This document shows, in pieces, positions 6,121-9,628 of a DNA stretch of 9,628 nucleotides (the first letter of the stretch is position 1; every line of letters begins with the position of its first letter). Where the stretch lies: the NCBI GenBank assembly GCA_025929455.1, contig JAICMB010000088.1, forward strand, positions 1-9,628. The letters run 5' to 3'. The DNA comes from Bryobacteraceae bacterium (GTDB lineage Bacteria > Acidobacteriota > Terriglobia > Bryobacterales > Bryobacteraceae). Both the position numbers and the translations under genes were made by a program. A model generated the notes under the pieces. It had not been told where the DNA came from. It saw only the letters and a program-made list of their open reading frames with translations, and made no database searches.

Positions 6121-7218
6121 ATGGGCCATTGCAGCATCCACCGCGTTCTGATGACTGCCGACACGGTGGGCGGTGTTTGGAGTTACGCGATCGATCTGAC
6201 GCGAGCGTTTGCGTCGCAGAACATCGAAGTGTTGCTCGCCACCATGGGGGCGCCACTGCGTCCCGATCAGCGTTCGGAAGCCGCCGCGCTGCCCAACCTG
6301 CGTGTGGCTGAGAGCGAATACAAGCTCGAGTGGATGGACGACCCTTGGGACGATGTCGAGCGCGCGGGCGTATGGCTGCGACAGCTTGCGCGTGCGTTCC
6401 GGCCCGACGCCGTTCACCTGAATGGCTATACTCACGCGGCGTTGACGTTCGGGGCGCCGGTGCTGGTGGTCGCCCATTCCTGCGTGTTGAGTTGGTGGCG
6501 CGCGGTGCACGCAGTTCCCGCGCCGCGTGCCTGGTCACAGTACGAAACGGAGGTGCGAAAAGGCCTGCGCGCGGCATCTATGATCGTTGCGCCTTCGCAC
6601 GCCATGCTGGCCTGCCTGCAAGAGAACTACGGAGCGCTTCCCGACACGCGCGTGATCGCGAACGGCTGTCGCGCGGACGCGTTCGCACCAGCGGCGAAGG
6701 AAGAGTTCATATTCGCGGCTGGGCGTATCTGGGATGAGGCGAAAAATATAGCGGCGCTCGACGCCACCGCCGGCGAGTTGGCCTGGCCGGTGTGCGTGGC
6801 GGGTGCCGCTCGTCATCCGAACGGGAGCGTCTATCAGGCGCAGGGCGCACACCTGCTCGGCAGTCTGAGCCGCGAACGCATGGCGGATCTGTACGCACTC
6901 GCGGCCATTTACGCGCTGCCCGCGCACTACGAACCGTTCGGGCTGTCCGTTGTTGAAGCCGCGCTCAGCGGCTGTGCGCTGGTGCTCGGCGATATCCCCA
7001 GCCTGCGCGAGAACTGGGAAGGCGCTGCGGTGTTTGCCGCCCCGGACGATCGCGCGGCCCTGCGCCAAATGCTTGCACGCTTGATCGACAACGAGGCACT
7101 CCGTACCGAACTCGCCATCAAGGCGCGCGAGCGGGCCCGCCGTTTCACTATTGAACGCACTGCCAGCGCGTACGCCGACGTCTATAGCAGTATGTGCGGC
7201 GCCCGCGCCGCGGCCTGA
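6121..7218 (+). CDS. Glycosyltransferase, family 4 type (GT-B fold)
   Basis: A 365-residue retaining-type glycosyltransferase with two Rossmann-like halves. The N-terminal acceptor domain opens with RVLMTADTVGGVWSYAIDL (8-26), a glycine-rich first loop, and includes VHLNGYTHAALTF (98-110). The donor-binding half begins around FIFAAGRIWDEAKNI (196-210) and carries the family EX7E pair in HYEPFGLSVVEAALSG (E271 and E279), which contacts the nucleotide-sugar donor. It would transfer a sugar from a nucleotide donor in the cytoplasm; donor and acceptor cannot be told from sequence. The ATG directly abuts the upstream TAA (TAAATG) and no Shine-Dalgarno is visible, so translation probably depends on termination of the radical SAM gene. 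An alternative in-frame ATG at 6151 would remove the first beta strand and is less likely. Length is normal; no transmembrane segment is seen. Confidence 0.9.
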   Translation: MGHCSIHRVLMTADTVGGVWSYAIDLTRAFASQNIEVLLATMGAPLRPDQRSEAAALPNLRVAESEYKLEWMDDPWDDVERAGVWLRQLARAFRPDAVHLNGYTHAALTFGAPVLVVAHSCVLSWWRAVHAVPAPRAWSQYETEVRKGLRAASMIVAPSHAMLACLQENYGALPDTRVIANGCRADAFAPAAKEEFIFAAGRIWDEAKNIAALDATAGELAWPVCVAGAARHPNGSVYQAQGAHLLGSLSRERMADLYALAAIYALPAHYEPFGLSVVEAALSGCALVLGDIPSLRENWEGAAVFAAPDDRAALRQMLARLIDNEALRTELAIKARERARRFTIERTASAYADVYSSMCGARAAA

Positions 7219-7225
7219 AACATCT

Positions 7226-8359
7226 ATGCGCGTACGGCTCTTCTACCACTCGATCGTTTCCGATTGGAATCACGGCAACGCGCACTTTCTGCGCGGCATC
7301 GCAAGCGAACTCACGGCTGCCGGCCACGACGTGCTCACGTACGAACCGGCGGACGGGTGGAGCTATTCGAACCTGGTGCGCGAACACGGCGACGCTCCCG
7401 TGCGCGCTTTCGCGCAGCGCTTTCCGCAGTTGCGCTATGAGCGCTACAACGAGTCCGCTCTCGATCTGAATGACGCGCTCGCCGGCGCCGACGTCGTCAT
7501 CGTGCATGAGTGGAACACCCATTCACTTGTGCGGCGTATCGGTGAGCACCGCCGCAAGCGCGGCGAGTACACGCTGTTCTTTCATGACACGCACCATCGC
7601 TCCGTCACGGACCCCGACAGCATGGCGGCCTACGATCTGTCGGGCTACGACGGCGTCGTGGCGTATGGCGCGACGCTGCGCCGCATCTATCTCGACCGCC
7701 GCTGGGCGCGGAACGTTTGGACCTGGCACGAAGCCGCCGATACGCGCATTTTTCAACCGTTGCCTCAAGCCGGGATTGACGGCGACCTCGTGTGGATCGG
7801 CAATTGGGGCGATGAAGAGCGCACCGCCGAGTTGCACGAGTTTTTGATCGAGCCGGTCCGGGAATTGAAACTGCGTGCGAAAGTCTACGGTGTGCGGTAT
7901 CCGCAAAGCGCGATGGCGGCCCTGGAAAGCGCGGGTATCGAGTACGGCGGCTGGTTACCGAACGCCGACGTGCCGGCCGTATTCGCCCGGTATCGGGCCA
8001 CTATGCACATCCCGCGCCGCCCGTACGCAACTACGCTTCCGGGCATTCCGACGATCCGGCCCTTTGAAGCGCTGGCTTGCGGAATCCCGCTGGTCTCGGC
8101 GCCCTGGAACGACAGCGAACACCTGTTCACGCCGGGGCTCGACTACTTGACGGCACGGAATGGCCGCGAAATGCGCGAGTGCCTCAAGGCCGTGCTCGGT
8201 GACGACGCACTGGCCCGCTTCATCGCGCGCCACGGACGCGATACGGTGCTCGCGCGGCACACCTGCGCGCATCGTACAACGCAATTGCTTTCGATTTTTA
8301 ACGAACTCGCCGGCCGCAACGAAGCGGAGGCGGCAGCGGCCCTGGCACACGGATCATGA
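7226..8359 (+). CDS. CgeB-like glycosyltransferase (first of three in tandem)
   Basis: A 377-residue GT-B protein of the CgeB/DUF3880-type group. The N-terminal signature HSIVSDWNHGNAHFLRGIAS (8-27), then AAGHDVLTYEP (31-41), is shared with the next two genes. FFHDTHHRSV (118-127) is a conserved donor-site-like patch, WIGNWGDEERT (190-200) begins the second half, and RPFEALACGIPLVSAPWNDS (278-297) with LDYLTARNGREM is the glycosyl-transferases-group-1-like C-terminal motif (Glyco_trans_1_2). CgeB of Bacillus subtilis belongs to a locus controlling the spore outer surface, so relatives are thought to glycosylate surface structures. Donor and acceptor unknown. The start is the ATG at 7226, seven bases after the previous stop; the frame is open back to 7151, but that would overlap the GT4 gene with non-family sequence. 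The ribosome site is weak, suggesting coupling. Confidence 0.85.
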   Translation: MRVRLFYHSIVSDWNHGNAHFLRGIASELTAAGHDVLTYEPADGWSYSNLVREHGDAPVRAFAQRFPQLRYERYNESALDLNDALAGADVVIVHEWNTHSLVRRIGEHRRKRGEYTLFFHDTHHRSVTDPDSMAAYDLSGYDGVVAYGATLRRIYLDRRWARNVWTWHEAADTRIFQPLPQAGIDGDLVWIGNWGDEERTAELHEFLIEPVRELKLRAKVYGVRYPQSAMAALESAGIEYGGWLPNADVPAVFARYRATMHIPRRPYATTLPGIPTIRPFEALACGIPLVSAPWNDSEHLFTPGLDYLTARNGREMRECLKAVLGDDALARFIARHGRDTVLARHTCAHRTTQLLSIFNELAGRNEAEAAAALAHGS

Positions 8360-9453
8360 ACATCGCTTTTTTTGGATCGAGCCTGGTCTCCGCCTACTGG
8401 AACGGCGCCGCTACTTACTATCGCGGCATTATTCGCGCGCTGCATACGCTCGGTCATCGCGTCACGTTCTATGAGCCCGACGCATACGGCCGGCAGCAGC
8501 ACCGTGACATCGTGGACCCTGCCTGGGCGCGTGTTGTCGTGTACAGCGCGGAGGACACTGCGGCTGTTTACCGCTGTCTCGAAGACGCAAGCGGCGCGGA
8601 CCTGATCGTCAAGGCGAGTGGTGTGGGCGTTTTCGATGAGGTGCTTGAAGCCGGCGTTCTCGAAGCACGGGCACCCGGCGCTCTTGCGGTGTTCTGGGAC
8701 GTGGACGCACCGGCTACTCTCGACCGCCTGGAGCGTGACGCGGGCGATCCGTTCCACGCCGCCATTCCGCGCTACGATCTCATCTTCACTTATGGGGGCG
8801 GCGAGCCTGTGGTGCGCGCGTACCAGCGGCAGGGTGCGCGCGAGTGCATTCCCATTTACAACGCGCTCGATCCCACAACCCATTTCCCCGTTCCGCCTGA
8901 CGAGCGTTTTGCGGGCAGCCTCGGTTTTGTTGGAAATCGCCTGCCCGATCGCGAGGAACGCGTGACGGAGTTTTTCCTGAAGCCCGCCGACGCGCTGCCC
9001 GACAAAAAATTCGTGCTCGCCGGCAACGGCTGGCATGACAAGGCAATGCCCACGAACGTGCACCACACTGGGCATTTGTTCACTGCCGATCACAACGCCT
9101 TCAACTGTTCGCCGCTCGCGGTCCTCAATATTAGCCGCGAGAGCATGGCGCGCTATGGTTTTTCTCCAGCTACTCGCGTATTCGAAGCGGCAGGCGCGGG
9201 CGCATGTCTGCTGACGGATGCATGGGAAGGAATTGAATTGTTTCTGGAGCCCGGGCGCGAATGCCTGGTCTGCCGCAACGGCGGCGAGGTCGCGGCTGCC
9301 ATCGCAGAACTGACGCCCGAGCGCGCCCAAGTCATCGGAAGCGCCGCGCGCAAACGCATCCGGGCGGCGCATACCTACGCGCACCGTGCGGCGCAAGTAC
9401 ACCGCATACTCACCGGCGCAGTGCCGGCTGCCGCGGCAGCGGAAATCGTGTGA
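8356..9453 (+). CDS. CgeB-like glycosyltransferase (second of three in tandem)
   Basis: A 365-residue paralogue of its upstream neighbour. The opening FFGSSLVSAYWNGAATYYRG (5-24) followed by LGHRVTFYEPD (32-42) repeats the S..S.WNG.A...RG...L...GH.V.FYEPD pattern. VFWDVDAPATLDRL (112-125) occupies the place of FFHDTHHR in the first copy. SLGFVGNRLPDREERVTEFF (188-207) starts the second half, and LNISRESMARYGFSPATRVF (257-276), with EAAGAGACLLTDAWEGIELF (277-296), is the typical CgeB/Glyco_trans_1_2 C-terminal site, including the ready-made SPATRVFEAAGAGA donor loop. It probably transfers a sugar in the cytoplasm onto a growing glycan; specificity is unknown. The ATG overlaps the previous TGA (ATGA, four bases) and lacks its own Shine-Dalgarno, a translational-coupling arrangement. 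Assignment to the family is firmer here than for the preceding copy. Confidence 0.88.
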   Translation: MNIAFFGSSLVSAYWNGAATYYRGIIRALHTLGHRVTFYEPDAYGRQQHRDIVDPAWARVVVYSAEDTAAVYRCLEDASGADLIVKASGVGVFDEVLEAGVLEARAPGALAVFWDVDAPATLDRLERDAGDPFHAAIPRYDLIFTYGGGEPVVRAYQRQGARECIPIYNALDPTTHFPVPPDERFAGSLGFVGNRLPDREERVTEFFLKPADALPDKKFVLAGNGWHDKAMPTNVHHTGHLFTADHNAFNCSPLAVLNISRESMARYGFSPATRVFEAAGAGACLLTDAWEGIELFLEPGRECLVCRNGGEVAAAIAELTPERAQVIGSAARKRIRAAHTYAHRAAQVHRILTGAVPAAAAAEIV

Positions 9454-9455
9454 CT

Positions 9456-9628
9456 ATGTCTCGCATGCGGTTCGTGTTCTGCGGATTATCGATGACGTCG
9501 TCGTGGGGAAATGGTCACGCCACCACTTACCGCGCACTTCTGCGTGAGCTCGCCGCGCGCGGCCACGACCTGCTGTTTCTTGAACGCGATGTTCCGTGGT
9601 ACGCCGAAAATCGCGATCTGCCGCGCCC
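9456..9628 (+). CDS. CgeB-like glycosyltransferase, N-terminal part (third of three, cut by window end)
   Basis: The first 57 codons of a third paralogue are visible. It begins two bases after the previous stop at ATG 9456; a second in-frame ATG at 9465 (MRFVFCGLS) aligns better with the starts of the two preceding copies and could be the true start. The signature FCGLSMTSSWGNGHATTYRA, then LAARGHDLLFLERDVPWYAE, matches the CgeB-type N-terminus (S..S.WGNGHAT.YR.L...L..RGHD..FLERDVPWYA). Nothing can be said about its donor-binding half, which lies outside. Its presence shows that the operon continues rightward beyond the window. Confidence 0.8.
   Translation, partial: MSRMRFVFCGLSMTSSWGNGHATTYRALLRELAARGHDLLFLERDVPWYAENRDLPR

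Noticed and set aside
4729..6510. 593-residue open frame on the minus strand, antisense to the B12 radical SAM gene
   Set aside because: It has no recognisable motif, is rich in Arg/His/Ala as expected for the complement of GC-rich coding DNA, and lies entirely over genes with strong family motifs on the plus strand.
8143..9402. 419-residue open frame on the minus strand opposite the CgeB-like genes
   Set aside because: Low-information composition and no motif; it mirrors two well-supported plus-strand glycosyltransferases, so it is a shadow of GC-rich codon use.

Overview
The window is GC-rich bacterial chromosome, tightly packed with genes and with no sign of plasmid, phage or insertion sequence. 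The Ku protein, the DUF1328 plus glycine-zipper stress-type pair, and the style of the sugar genes are reminiscent of Acidobacteriota (a soil lineage). This is a judgement from family resemblance, not a tested placement.

Left part (1-1244, minus strand): a bacterial Ku DNA-end-binding protein, followed 50 bases downstream on the same strand by the N-terminal 122 codons of a radical SAM protein that runs off the window edge. A 165-base divergent intergenic region (1245-1409) separates Ku from two plus-strand genes. These are a 54-residue two-helix DUF1328 membrane peptide (1410-1574) and a 216-residue YflT/general-stress-17M-like protein with a glycine-zipper membrane region (1625-2275). A GC-rich hairpin that could be a terminator follows.

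Middle spacer (2276-2569): the first half holds the hairpin. The second half is conspicuously AT-rich against its surroundings and carries three TACGTA palindromes at near-integral helical spacing. It is the probable control region of the large operon that follows.

Right part (2570-9628, plus strand): seven co-directional genes with overlaps or gaps of 0-27 bases, clearly one operon that continues past the window. In order: a dTDP-rhamnose-4-epimerase-like extended SDR, a CDP-paratose/tyvelose-2-epimerase-like extended SDR, a B12-binding-domain radical SAM enzyme, a family-4-type glycosyltransferase, and three consecutive CgeB-like glycosyltransferases (the last cut by the window end). Two enzymes would reshape nucleotide sugars, the radical SAM enzyme would perform an unknown radical modification (C-methylation, epimerisation or deoxygenation are possibilities), and the glycosyltransferases would build a short oligosaccharide. 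No polymerase, flippase, acceptor protein or sugar-activating nucleotidyltransferase is visible, so the final product cannot be named. This operon is the part of the window most likely to represent an uncharacterised system.
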